Assembly (NCBI GenBank): GCA_031263625.1
Contig: JAISFK010000450.1
Coordinates: 1 to 10,511, forward strand
Source: Clostridiales bacterium
GTDB taxonomy: Bacteria; Bacillota; Clostridia; WRLR01
Length of the DNA stretch: 10,511 bases
Direction: 5' to 3'
The notes under the pieces are model-generated. The model worked only from the letters and a program-made list of their open reading frames with translations. It did not search any database and was not told the DNA's origin. Positions 1 to 7,517 of the stretch are shown here, one piece after another. The translations under genes were made by a program, and so were the position numbers. Numbering within the stretch: the first letter of the stretch is position 1; each line of letters starts with the position of its first letter.

Positions 1-3000
1 CACCGCCTGCATCGACCCCGCCATCCGCGCTCGCGCCCCACGCGCCGCCGGCCGCCGGCCCGCCGGCCCGCTCCAGCTCCCTGACCGCCTCGTCGAGCAG
101 CCGGCAGTACATGTCGTAGCCGACGCTCTCCATGTGGCCGTGCTGCTCCGTGCCCAGCAGGTTGCCTATGCCCCTGATCTCCATGTCGCGCATGGCTATC
201 TTGAAGCCCGCGCCCAGCTCCGTGAACTCGCGGATCGCCTTGAGCCGCTTCTCGGACTCCTCCGTGAGAACCTTGTCGCGCCTGTGCGTTATGTAGGCGT
301 AGGCGAGCCGGTTCGAGCGGCCCACCCTGCCCCTCAGCTGGTACAGCTGCGAAAGCCCCATCCTGTCGGCGTCCTCGACGACTATCGTGTTGACGTTGGG
401 CATGTCCAGCCCGGACTCGATGATCGTCGTGCAGACCAGCACGTCGAAGCGGCGCTCGATGAACGCGAGCATGATGTCCTCCAGCTCGCGGTCGCCCATG
501 CGCCCGTGGGCATACGCGATCCGCACGCCGTCCGGCAGCATGTCCTTGAGCTGCATCATCTTGATGTCGATCCCCATGACCCTGTTGTACAGATAGAACA
601 CCTGGCCGCCCCTCGCCACCTCGCGCAGTATGGCCTCCCGCACGACGCCCTCGTCGTACTCCATGACGAACGTCTGCACGGGGAAGCGCTCCTCCGGCGG
701 ATCCTTGAGCACGCTGATGTCGCGGATCTTCGTCATGGACATGTGCAGCGTGCGGGGTATCGGCGTCGCGCTCATGGAGAGCACGTCCACGTCCGGCTTC
801 ATGAGCTTCAGCCGCTCCTTGTGGGCCACGCCGAAGCGCTGCTCCTCGTCAACGATCAGCAGCCTGAGATTCTTGAAGCGTATGTCCTTGTTGAGGATGA
901 TCCTGTGCGTGCCGATTATGACGTCTATCCCGCCCTGCTCAAGCGCCTTCGCTATGCCGTCCAGCTCCTTCTTCGTGCGGAAGCGGCTCAGCACGTCTAT
1001 AGATATCGGGAAGTCCTTGAAGCGCTCCCTGAACGTCAGGTAGTGCTGCTGGGCCAGCACCGTGGTCGGCACGAGGAACACGACCTGCGCCCCGTCGCTG
1101 ACGGCCTTGAACACGGCCCTGATCGCCACCTCCGTCTTTCCGAAGCCGACGTCGCCGCACAGCAGGCGGTCCATGACGCGCGGCGACTCCATGTCGCGCT
1201 TGATCTCCTCGATGCTCTGCAGCTGGTCGCCCGTCTCCTCGTATGGGAACTGCTCCTCAAACTGGCCCTGCCAAACCGTGTCCTTGGAAAAAGCGTAGCC
1301 GCGCGCGTCGCGGCGCCTCGCGTATATCAGTATGAGCTCCGCCGCGAGCTTTTTCAGCGACTCCTTCACGCGCTTTTTGGTCTTTGACCACTCCGCGCTG
1401 TCCAGGCTGTTGACCCTGGGGGCGCGCCCCTCCGAGCCGATGTATTTCTGCACGAGATCGAGCTGGTCCGTCGGGATGTACAGGTAGTCCCCGTCCCTAT
1501 ACTGCACCTTCAGGTACTCGCGGACGGCCCCATCGACCTCAAGCCGCTCCAGGCCGGCATACACGCCGACGCCGTGGGACTGGTGGACGACATAGTCGCC
1601 GAGGGCGAGATCGGTGAAGTATTCAATTTTGGAGCCTTTAGGCGCCCGCCTGTTTTTCTTCGCCTGCCGCTCCTGGCTTTGAAATTCGGCGTCGCTGATG
1701 ACCATCAGCTTGATGGCCGGATATTCAAAGCCGGACGAGAGCGCGGCGCCCGCCATGACATTGACGAACCCGGCGGCTGGCAGCGCGGCAACTGGCAACG
1801 CGACGATGCCCTCCGCGCCGTTCGCCGCGCCACTCGCCGGGGCGCCTGCGGATGGGGCGCCCGCGTTGCCAGCCGGCCTGCGAACCGGCAGGCCGGCGCC
1901 GCGCAGCGCGTCTTGCAGGCGCTCCGCCTTCATCCCGCTCTTTGTGAGCAGGACGACGGCCCACTGCTCCCGCAGCCGCCCGCGCATCTCGTCCAGCAGC
2001 ATCGCCACGTTGCCGCGCGGCGACACATGCGTCTTGCCGGAAACGTCAAATTCGGCCGCGCGGCCGCCGAGCAGCTCATCCTCTCTCGCCGTGCGCGACA
2101 GCCCAATCGTGACAAGGCCGGCCCTGGGCAGGCGCTGCGCCAGCTCGGCGAAATCCAGCCACACCTTGTAGGCCGAGGCGAGCAGCTTGCCCTTTTCCAT
2201 GAACCCTGAGCACAGCTCCGCGTGCTCCGACAGGACGGTTTCAAGCTTCTGGGCCGCCCTGGGCGGATCGTCGATCACGACGAGCGGGGGCGGTGCGCCC
2301 ACGGAGGCCGCGCTCCCGGTCGCGCCACCGCTTGCTCCAGTGCCGCCGACCATGCCCCCACCTGCTCCGGGGGCCATGGCCACAGCGCTTCCGGCCGCCC
2401 CGCGTCCGGCTGCGCCGCCACCGCCCGCAGCGCCCCCGGCCATGCCCTCCCCTGCTCCAGCGCCTCCGGCTGCGGCGCCCCCCGCCGCCTCGCCGGCGAA
2501 AAAATAATCCAGAAGCGTGGGCTGGCCGTCGTATATATACGCGAGATACCGATCGATGCCCGGAAAATAGTGGCTCTCGGCGAACTTTTGGATATCGGCC
2601 TCAACAGCGGGCATGCTGCGCCCGCTGGGCGCGCCGCGCCCCCCTGCGGCCATTTCGCGGCGGATCCGGCTGACAATGCCCTCCCTGTCTGCCTCGCGGT
2701 ACGCCGTGTCCCTCGCGGGTATGATCCGCGCGCGCCTGACCTGCTCGACCGAGCGCTGCGACGCCGCGTCAAACAGCCGCATGGAGTCAATCTCGTCGCC
2801 GAACAGCTCTATCCTGAGCGCGTACTCGTAGTCCACGGGGTATATGTCCAGCAGGCCGCCCCTGATCGCGAAGGCGCCGCGCGCCTCGACGGTCTGCACG
2901 CGCTCGTAGCCCATCTCCACGAGGCGCCTCGCCGCAAAATCGAGATCCACGGCGTCCCCCTCGGACGCGCTCATGATCATCGAGCTGAACAGCCTCGGCG

Positions 3001-3487
3001 GCGGGATGAACTGGGCGGCCGCCTCCGCGCTGGTCACGCACACGCGGCAGTCGCCGGACAGCAGCCTGTCGAGCGCCCTGAGCCGGCGGTAGGCGATGTC
3101 GTGGTTTCTGGCCTCTATGTCGTACAGCACGATCTCCCTCGCGGGAAAATACACCGCCTCGTGCCCGTACAGCGCGTAAAAGTCGGCAAACGCCGCCTGC
3201 GCGTCGTATTCGTTCGGAGCGATGTAGAGGACGCGCCGGCCGGAGCACTGCTCCAGCGCGCACGCGAAATGCGCCCTCTGCGCGTCCGCGACGCCGCGCA
3301 GGGCGATGGGCCCGGCGCCCCCCGATATGCCGGACAAAAGCGCGCGAAACTCAGCCCATGCGAGCAACGGCCCGCACAGGCTCTCCCTGAACTCCCCCAG
3401 CTGCCTGCGCCGCTCCCCGGCGGCCTCCGAATCAGGCGCTAAGCTCTTTTTCGCCGGCCCGTAGCCTGCCGGCGCATCTGGCGTCAT
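1..3487 (-). CDS. mfd: Transcription-repair coupling factor Mfd (3' end cut by window)
   Basis: Mfd is a DNA translocase that removes RNA polymerase stalled at lesions and recruits UvrA. The frame is open from ATG at 3487 to the window edge (1162 codons, no stop). From N to C I read a UvrB-like module (VETVEARGAFAIRGGLLDIYP-type segment, then RIELFGDEIDSMRLFD), the RNA-polymerase-interacting domain starting near residue 630 (GDYVVHQSHGVGVY), Walker A GDVGFGKT at 778-785, the Walker B region DEEQRFG at 880-886, SATPIPRTL, GRVGRS near 1053, and RGIGNLLGTEQHGH near 1103. The C-terminal domain lies mostly outside. Most family members are about 1150-1180 residues in total; this one has used 1162 before its C-terminal domain because of Gly/Ala-rich insertions at about 332-395, 530-575 and from about 1138 to the edge. 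It starts 14 bases after the pth stop, so co-transcription is likely. No strong Shine-Dalgarno is close; GAGGGG lies about 20 bases upstream. Confidence 0.96.
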   Translation of the reverse strand, partial: MTPDAPAGYGPAKKSLAPDSEAAGERRRQLGEFRESLCGPLLAWAEFRALLSGISGGAGPIALRGVADAQRAHFACALEQCSGRRVLYIAPNEYDAQAAFADFYALYGHEAVYFPAREIVLYDIEARNHDIAYRRLRALDRLLSGDCRVCVTSAEAAAQFIPPPRLFSSMIMSASEGDAVDLDFAARRLVEMGYERVQTVEARGAFAIRGGLLDIYPVDYEYALRIELFGDEIDSMRLFDAASQRSVEQVRRARIIPARDTAYREADREGIVSRIRREMAAGGRGAPSGRSMPAVEADIQKFAESHYFPGIDRYLAYIYDGQPTLLDYFFAGEAAGGAAAGGAGAGEGMAGGAAGGGGAAGRGAAGSAVAMAPGAGGGMVGGTGASGGATGSAASVGAPPPLVVIDDPPRAAQKLETVLSEHAELCSGFMEKGKLLASAYKVWLDFAELAQRLPRAGLVTIGLSRTAREDELLGGRAAEFDVSGKTHVSPRGNVAMLLDEMRGRLREQWAVVLLTKSGMKAERLQDALRGAGLPVRRPAGNAGAPSAGAPASGAANGAEGIVALPVAALPAAGFVNVMAGAALSSGFEYPAIKLMVISDAEFQSQERQAKKNRRAPKGSKIEYFTDLALGDYVVHQSHGVGVYAGLERLEVDGAVREYLKVQYRDGDYLYIPTDQLDLVQKYIGSEGRAPRVNSLDSAEWSKTKKRVKESLKKLAAELILIYARRRDARGYAFSKDTVWQGQFEEQFPYEETGDQLQSIEEIKRDMESPRVMDRLLCGDVGFGKTEVAIRAVFKAVSDGAQVVFLVPTTVLAQQHYLTFRERFKDFPISIDVLSRFRTKKELDGIAKALEQGGIDVIIGTHRIILNKDIRFKNLRLLIVDEEQRFGVAHKERLKLMKPDVDVLSMSATPIPRTLHMSMTKIRDISVLKDPPEERFPVQTFVMEYDEGVVREAILREVARGGQVFYLYNRVMGIDIKMMQLKDMLPDGVRIAYAHGRMGDRELEDIMLAFIERRFDVLVCTTIIESGLDMPNVNTIVVEDADRMGLSQLYQLRGRVGRSNRLAYAYITHRRDKVLTEESEKRLKAIREFTELGAGFKIAMRDMEIRGIGNLLGTEQHGHMESVGYDMYCRLLDEAVRELERAGGPAAGGAWGASADGGVDAGG
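1765..1890 (-). repeat. Gly/Ala low-complexity insertion in mfd (second)
   Basis: About 40 codons rich in Ala, Gly and Pro (for example NAGAPSAGAPASGAANGAEG) lie between the UvrB-like module and the RNA-polymerase-interacting domain. The frame is kept. Confidence 0.7.
2290..2497 (-). repeat. Gly/Ala low-complexity insertion in mfd (first)
   Basis: About 65 codons, nearly all Gly and Ala with some Met, Pro, Ser, Thr and Glu, interrupt Mfd between DYFFAGE and PPLVVIDDP in the UvrB-like N-terminal module. The frame is kept. Confidence 0.8.
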
Positions 3488-3501
3488 GCCGCTAATGGCT
3501 G

Positions 3502-4377
3502 CTATTTCCCCTCGCCCATTATATTAATAGATTGGCTCGCCGAACCGCCCCCGGCGGCGCTGCCGTCGCCCGAACTGCCCCTGCCGCTCCCGGCGTCCCC
3601 GCCGCTGACCGAGTTGCCGACCGTGTTGCCCTTGCCGCCTCCGGCATCCCCGCCGCCGCCCGAATTGCCCCTGGCGTCCCTGCCGCCAACTGAGTTGCCG
3701 CCCTCGGCGGCGCCCTCGCCTCCGGCAGAATTGCGCGCGGCGCTCCGCTGCGGGTTGTGCAAATTCATCGCCTTCTCTATGCCAAGCAGGGCTATGTCGA
3801 GCGCCGCCGCCGCCGCGAGATCCACCGCCTCCGAAAAGCGCCCGCTCTCCTCCGCCGTCATCCTCGCCAGCACGTAGTCCTTTATGTCCATCCGGCCGGG
3901 CGGCGCGCCGATCCCCACCCGCACCCTCGGGAACTTCCAGCCGCCAAGAAACTCGGCGACGGAGCGCATCCCGTTGTGCGTTCCGGGGCTGCCGTATGGC
4001 CGCAGCCGTATGGTCGCGAACGGCAAGTCCGCGTCGTCGTAGACCAGTATCAGCCTCTCCGGCGCGGGGCCGTAGTAGCGCACGGCCTCGGCCACCGCCT
4101 CGCCGCTCAGGTTCATGTATGTCTGCGGCTTTATGAGCACGAGCTTGCGGCCCTCGTATCGCCCCTCGCCCACAAGCGACTTGGCCCTTTTCCTGTGGAC
4201 GCCGATCCGCGTCTTTTCCGCAATGCTGTCCAGCACGCAAAAGCCGGCGTTGTGCCTCGTCGCCTCATACGCCTTTCCGGGATTGCCCAGCCCGATGATC
4301 AAGTACGGCGAGCCGCCGCCCCCGATCTCGCCCGATCCGCTGGCCGCAGCGGCCCCCGCGCCCCGCGTCGCCGTCAT
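3502..4377 (-). CDS. pth: Peptidyl-tRNA hydrolase with Gly/Ser-rich C-terminal tail
   Basis: Pth cleaves peptidyl-tRNA released by aborted translation and recycles the tRNA in the cytosol. The core (residues about 25-215) has IIGLGNPG with Asn32, TRHNAGF with catalytic His42, TYMNLSG with Asn89, DDADLP with Asp114/115 and HNGMRS with Asn135, so the usual catalytic and tRNA-binding residues are present. The ATG at 4377 overlaps the prs stop as ATGA, which indicates translational coupling and is why I chose it over a longer frame reaching into prs. The protein is 291 residues, whereas the family is usually about 185-210. The excess is an N-terminal Ala/Gly stretch of about 22 residues and a C-terminal tail of about 70 residues rich in Gly, Ser, Asn and Asp, in loosely repeated units such as GNSVGGRDARG. 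The tail ends in GEGK before TAG. I know of no function for it; it is probably disordered. Confidence 0.96.
   Translation of the reverse strand: MTATRGAGAAAASGSGEIGGGGSPYLIIGLGNPGKAYEATRHNAGFCVLDSIAEKTRIGVHRKRAKSLVGEGRYEGRKLVLIKPQTYMNLSGEAVAEAVRYYGPAPERLILVYDDADLPFATIRLRPYGSPGTHNGMRSVAEFLGGWKFPRVRVGIGAPPGRMDIKDYVLARMTAEESGRFSEAVDLAAAAALDIALLGIEKAMNLHNPQRSAARNSAGGEGAAEGGNSVGGRDARGNSGGGGDAGGGKGNTVGNSVSGGDAGSGRGSSGDGSAAGGGSASQSINIMGEGK
3535..3745 (-). repeat. Degenerate Gly-rich repeats encoding the Pth tail
   Basis: Units beginning near GAGTTGCC or GAATTGCC on the plus strand recur at irregular spacing of about 30-50 bases; on the coding strand they give GNS or GNT followed by Gly-rich sequence. 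The tail lies beyond the conserved Pth fold. Confidence 0.6.
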
Positions 4378-5363
4378 CTGAACGTGTTGTCTTCCGGGCG
4401 AAATTGCTTCACGTCGAACAGCGTGCTGATCGACTTGTCGCCGTAAATGCGCTCTATGCCCTCGGCAAACAGGTAGGAAACGGAGAGCTGGACTATCTTG
4501 GGGGAATGCTTCTCCTTTGGCAGCGGTATCGTGTCGAGCGTGACGACGGACTTCAGGCACGAATCCTCGATCAGCTTGACCGCCCCGCCGGAAAAGATGC
4601 CGTGCGTGCACATGGCGTACACTTCCTCAGCACCCATGCCCTTCAGCGTCTGCGCCGTGTTCACGAGCGTGCCGCCCGTGTCTATGAGGTCGTCCACGAT
4701 AATGCACTTCTTGCCGGCGACGTCGCCGAGTATGCCCATGATCTCGCTCTCGTTCTGCCTCGGCCTGCGCTTGTCCGTGATGGCTATCGGTATGTCCAGG
4801 TACTCCGCGAAGTACCTCGTCCTGTTGGCGCCGCCCGCGTCTGGCGACACGGCGATCACGGAGCTCAGATCCATGAGCGTCCGCGCAAAATGGGCGGCGA
4901 GCGTGCGCCCGCCCATCAGGTGGTCGAGCGGGATGTCAAAAAAGCCCTGTATCTGCGGCGCGTGGAGATCCATCGTGAGGATCCTGTCCGCGCCGGCGAT
5001 CGTAATGAGGTTCGCCACCAGCTTGGCGGATATCGGGTCGCGCGCCTTCGCCTTGCGATCCTGGCGCGCGTAGCCGAAATATGGCATTACGGCGGTTATG
5101 CGCCCTGCGGACGCCCGCTTCAGCGCGTCGATGATTATGAGCATTTCCATGAGGTTTTCGTTGACCGGCGCGCACGTTGACTGGATGACATACGCGTCCG
5201 TGCCGCGCACGACCTCGCCTATGTTCACGCTCACCTCGCCGTCGCTGAAACGGCCCACCGCCAGAATCCCCAGCGGAACGCCGATCCTGCCGGCTATTTC
5301 CTCCGCGAGGGGCCGATTTGAACTGCCGGAAAATATTTTAATGCCTTTTCCGTGAATGTTCAT
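4374..5363 (-). CDS. prs: Ribose-phosphate pyrophosphokinase (PRPP synthetase)
   Basis: Prs transfers pyrophosphate from ATP to ribose 5-phosphate, making PRPP for purine, pyrimidine, histidine, tryptophan and NAD synthesis. With the ATG at 5363 it has 329 residues, close to the usual 310-320. Motifs in order: IKIFSGSSN (8-16), GRFSDGEVSV (37-46), YARQDRK (98-104), DLHAPQIQGFFDIPLDHL (132-149), SPDAGGANRTR (173-183), the flexible-loop DKRRP (197-201), and the PRPP-binding loop VDDLIDTGGT (223-232). The frame extends upstream to a GTG at 5396, but the family normally begins just before the KIFSG strand, so 5363 is preferred; neither start has a clear Shine-Dalgarno. It lies 107 bases after the glmU stop and overlaps pth by four bases. 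Unlike its neighbours it carries no Gly/Ala-rich insertion. Confidence 0.97.
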   Translation of the reverse strand: MNIHGKGIKIFSGSSNRPLAEEIAGRIGVPLGILAVGRFSDGEVSVNIGEVVRGTDAYVIQSTCAPVNENLMEMLIIIDALKRASAGRITAVMPYFGYARQDRKAKARDPISAKLVANLITIAGADRILTMDLHAPQIQGFFDIPLDHLMGGRTLAAHFARTLMDLSSVIAVSPDAGGANRTRYFAEYLDIPIAITDKRRPRQNESEIMGILGDVAGKKCIIVDDLIDTGGTLVNTAQTLKGMGAEEVYAMCTHGIFSGGAVKLIEDSCLKSVVTLDTIPLPKEKHSPKIVQLSVSYLFAEGIERIYGDKSISTLFDVKQFRPEDNTFR

Positions 5364-5456
5364 GCATCTTGTCGCGCAGGATACCCCCGCCGCCACATGC
5401 CGGCCGGAGAGGAATGTGCGTCCTCCGTTCCGTTAATATTGCCGCTCGCGGGCTAT

Positions 5457-5488
5457 AAGGCTTGCGCAGCCTAAGGCTTGCGCAGCCT
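5457..5488. repeat. Exact 16-base tandem duplication across the glmU stop
   Basis: AAGGCTTGCGCAGCCT occurs twice back to back (5457-5472 and 5473-5488). On the coding strand the first copy met encodes the end of GlmU (RLRKP), and the TAG stop spans the junction; the second copy is untranslated. Each copy also contains the short dyad AGGCT/AGCCT. Confidence 0.9.
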
Positions 5489-7246
5489 CGACAGCCCCTT
5501 CTTCGACACCCAGTGCTCCTTTATCGCCTGCCGCCCCCGCGCAATCGCGAGCGCGTCCTCCGGAACGTCGTCCGTGATCGTCGAGCCCGACGCGACATAG
5601 GCGCCGTCCGCTATCTCGACGGGCGCGACGAGGTTGGAGTTGGAGCCCACAAACACGCCGCTGCCGATCTTCGTCCTGTGCTTGCTCTTGCCGTCATAGT
5701 TGCACGTGATGACCCCGCAGCCTATGTTCGTGCCGGCGCCCACGTCGGCGTCGCCCACGTATGAGAGGTGCGGGATCTTCGTGCCGGCGCCGACGGCGGA
5801 GTTCTTGATCTCGACAAAGCTGCCGACCTTCGCGCCGTCGCGCAGATCCGCGCCGGGGCGCAGGTACGCGAACGGGCCGACGGTGGCGCCGCCCGCGACG
5901 GACGCGCTCACGACGACGGAGCTGTCAACCGTGGCGCCGTCGCCGACCGTGCTGTCCTTGATCCGCGCGTATGGGCCTATTACGGCATTTTTGCCAATCC
6001 GGACATCTCCCTCCAATATGCAGCCTGGATAGACGATCGCGCTCTCCCCCACCTCAACGTCCTGATCGATGTACGTGTGGGCGGGATCCATAACGACGAC
6101 GCCGAAGTCGCGCATTAGGCTCATACTCTTTCTTTCCCACAATATGCTGCTTATAACAGCGCCTTGCGCATGATCGCTCAGGCGCAGGCACTCCGATTCG
6201 TCCTCCGCGCAAAAAAAGCCGATTTTGGCGGCGCTGGCGAGCAACAGGCGCAACAGGCCGCCCAGCGCGGCTTCCGCGTCCGGCGCGCTCGCGGCGCCCG
6301 TGGAAGCCGCAAGCGCCGCAAATACGACGCCCGCAACGTCTGCGCCATTCTTGGCGGTTGTGGCGCCCCTGCCCGCGGCAGATGCCGCGCTCCCCGCGTC
6401 GCCGGCGCCCGCCGCGGCGAGCGCGGCCCTGGCGACGGCCAGAGCGCCCGGCGCCAGCCGGTAGACGCCCGCGTGGATGGAGGGCGTGGCAGCCGATTCG
6501 TTCGGGGCAACCGCTTCAGACGGGGCTACCGTATCAGCCGGGGCAAGCGCTTCAGCCGCCTCAGCCGGGGCGGCCGTATCGGGCAGGGCGCCCGCATCAT
6601 GCGCGGCCCCTTGCGCGCCCTGCGCTCCGTGCGAGGCGCCCCGCGATTCACGCGAATCACGCGTGGCGCCATGCGCATCCTGCGCGCCCTGCAGCGCGTT
6701 CGATATAATAGTGGCCGCGTCGCCGCCCGCAGAATTGCCGTCCAGCAGCGAAACTATGGATTCCGAGCTGATCAGCGGCATGTCCGCGTCAAGCACGAGA
6801 AGGCGCTTTTGCGGCGCTGGCGGGCTCCCTGGCCGGGAGCGCGATTTTCGCGCGGGCTTGTTGCCGGGCGGGCCGGCCGAATCGTCGCCGCAAAACAGCG
6901 CCAGGCTGTCAAAAAATGACGGCGCGCTCTCGCGCGGCCCGTCCGAAATTGAGCAAACCCGAACGTCGGCGTTCGCGCCGGCGAGCCTTTCGCCAAGGCG
7001 CTCCGCAATATATTCCGCCAGCGGCGCCCCCTTGCCGCGAGTGACAATCAGGCAGCGGCTGACGCCGCTTTCCAGAAGCGCGCCGCAAAGCATCGCGGCC
7101 GGCGGGGTCCCGCACACGCGGCGCAATCCGTCCCGAAAGCGCGGATCGCCGCTCTCGCCGCAACTGCCGCTGCCGCCATAGCGGCCGTCATAGACAATGG
7201 CTATTGTCTCATTTGTCAAAGCGTCATTCATCAAAGCGCCATTCAC
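5471..7246 (-). CDS. glmU: GlmU-like protein: intact GlcN-1-P acetyltransferase half, degenerate uridylyltransferase half
   Basis: Normal GlmU acetylates glucosamine-1-phosphate (C-terminal left-handed beta-helix) and then makes UDP-GlcNAc (N-terminal nucleotidyltransferase). The helix half, residues about 380-591, is well conserved: YLRPGADL with Arg463, FVEIKNS with Lys481, HLSYVGDA with His493 and Tyr496, NIGCGVITCNYDGK with Asn507, and GSNSNLVAPV. The N-terminal half keeps the fold outline (CGTPPAAML, LVLDADMPLIS with Asp155) but lacks the LxxGxGTxM...PK nucleotide loop. At 15-46 there is IAIVYDGRYGG instead. It also lacks the GYGRIV and IVE-type motifs, has His258 where Asn of INTGIY is expected, and Ser357 where the second metal-binding Asn is expected. 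Insertions rich in Ala, Gly, Ser and Pro at about 120-148, 183-255 and 275-325 stretch it to 591 residues (family about 455). The GTG start is supported by GGGAG nine bases upstream. It follows spoVG and precedes prs. Confidence 0.93.
   Translation of the reverse strand: MNGALMNDALTNETIAIVYDGRYGGSGSCGESGDPRFRDGLRRVCGTPPAAMLCGALLESGVSRCLIVTRGKGAPLAEYIAERLGERLAGANADVRVCSISDGPRESAPSFFDSLALFCGDDSAGPPGNKPARKSRSRPGSPPAPQKRLLVLDADMPLISSESIVSLLDGNSAGGDAATIISNALQGAQDAHGATRDSRESRGASHGAQGAQGAAHDAGALPDTAAPAEAAEALAPADTVAPSEAVAPNESAATPSIHAGVYRLAPGALAVARAALAAAGAGDAGSAASAAGRGATTAKNGADVAGVVFAALAASTGAASAPDAEAALGGLLRLLLASAAKIGFFCAEDESECLRLSDHAQGAVISSILWERKSMSLMRDFGVVVMDPAHTYIDQDVEVGESAIVYPGCILEGDVRIGKNAVIGPYARIKDSTVGDGATVDSSVVVSASVAGGATVGPFAYLRPGADLRDGAKVGSFVEIKNSAVGAGTKIPHLSYVGDADVGAGTNIGCGVITCNYDGKSKHRTKIGSGVFVGSNSNLVAPVEIADGAYVASGSTITDDVPEDALAIARGRQAIKEHWVSKKGLSRLRKP
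6498..6596. repeat. 18-base tandem array in glmU encoding an Ala-Pro hexapeptide repeat
   Basis: Degenerate 18-base units such as TCAGACGGGGCTACCGTA and TCAGCCGGGGCAAGCGCT run through this stretch, with one half unit at 6552-6560. In GlmU (residues about 217-250) they encode successive APADTV, APSEAV and APNESA-like hexapeptides. The array sits in the degraded uridylyltransferase half. Confidence 0.7.
7217..7246 (-). repeat. 15-base tandem duplication at the glmU start
   Basis: The first two 15-base units of glmU, GTGAATGGCGCTTTG and ATGAATGACGCTTTG, differ at two positions and encode MNGAL and MNDAL. A partial third unit follows (ACAAATGAGAC). The second unit begins with an in-frame ATG at 7231, but the Shine-Dalgarno spacing favours the GTG. 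Confidence 0.75.
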
Positions 7247-7517
7247 CGCTTAAATCTCCCGTTCAACTTTTATACTGACGAGCATTTGAATTTTTCATTA
7301 ACGCGAGTCAGTAATACTCGTTTCCTCTGTCCGGCCGCAAATTGCGGCCGGAATGCCCAATCGAACACGAGCATAGGTCTGCAACAACCATTTTCTCATG
7401 GCCAAAGCGACATTTCAAGAGCAAAATGCTACCCAAACATCCAAACAACGCGCTGTCCGAACACCAAATCAAAACGCTTTTCGCCCGCCTGCGGCCGCAA
7501 CCGCAGCCGCCCGCAGC
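7247..7517. other. 271-base spacer between spoVG and glmU
   Basis: No supported gene. It carries a perfect inverted repeat at 7330-7352, a split inverted repeat TACTGAC/GTCAGTA at 7273-7279 and 7307-7313, and a small GC dyad CTGCGG/CCGCAG at 7489-7506. None is followed by a T run on the minus strand. A TATAAA near 7270 (minus) lacks a convincing -35. A separate weak glmU promoter is possible, but readthrough from spoVG is simpler. Confidence 0.5.
7330..7352. repeat. Perfect 23-base inverted repeat in the spoVG-glmU spacer
   Basis: The arms TCCGGCCGC and GCGGCCGGA flank AAATT, giving at least nine G/C-rich pairs; the A/T bases next to the loop are also complementary. In RNA it would be a stable hairpin about 84 bases before the glmU GTG. 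No T tract follows on either strand, so attenuator, processing site or protein-binding site are all open. Confidence 0.6.

Noticed and set aside
134..1387. Plus-strand open frame of 417 codons opposite mfd
   Set aside because: It is antisense to the conserved Mfd translocase domains; composition (many Arg, His, Leu, Ala) is typical of a frame mirrored from GC-rich coding DNA.
2222..3442. Plus-strand open frame of 406 codons opposite the mfd start
   Set aside because: Antisense to the Mfd N-terminal module, which has recognisable motifs; no family-like motif in the plus-strand product.
3535..3745. Repeats in the pth tail as a CRISPR array
   Set aside because: Units are irregular, degenerate, without uniform spacers, and lie in an open reading frame.
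4404..5180. Plus-strand open frame opposite prs
   Set aside because: Antisense shadow of a fully conserved Prs.
6122..6124. Internal ATG (residue 375 of GlmU) as a separate start for the acetyltransferase half
   Set aside because: It is in frame at the domain boundary and in an AT-rich patch, but the purine-rich sequence before it is too close to act as a good Shine-Dalgarno; left as a possibility only.
7489..7506. Dyad after the spoVG stop as an intrinsic terminator
   Set aside because: The stem is only six pairs and is followed by GCGGGCGAAAAGCG, not a T tract.
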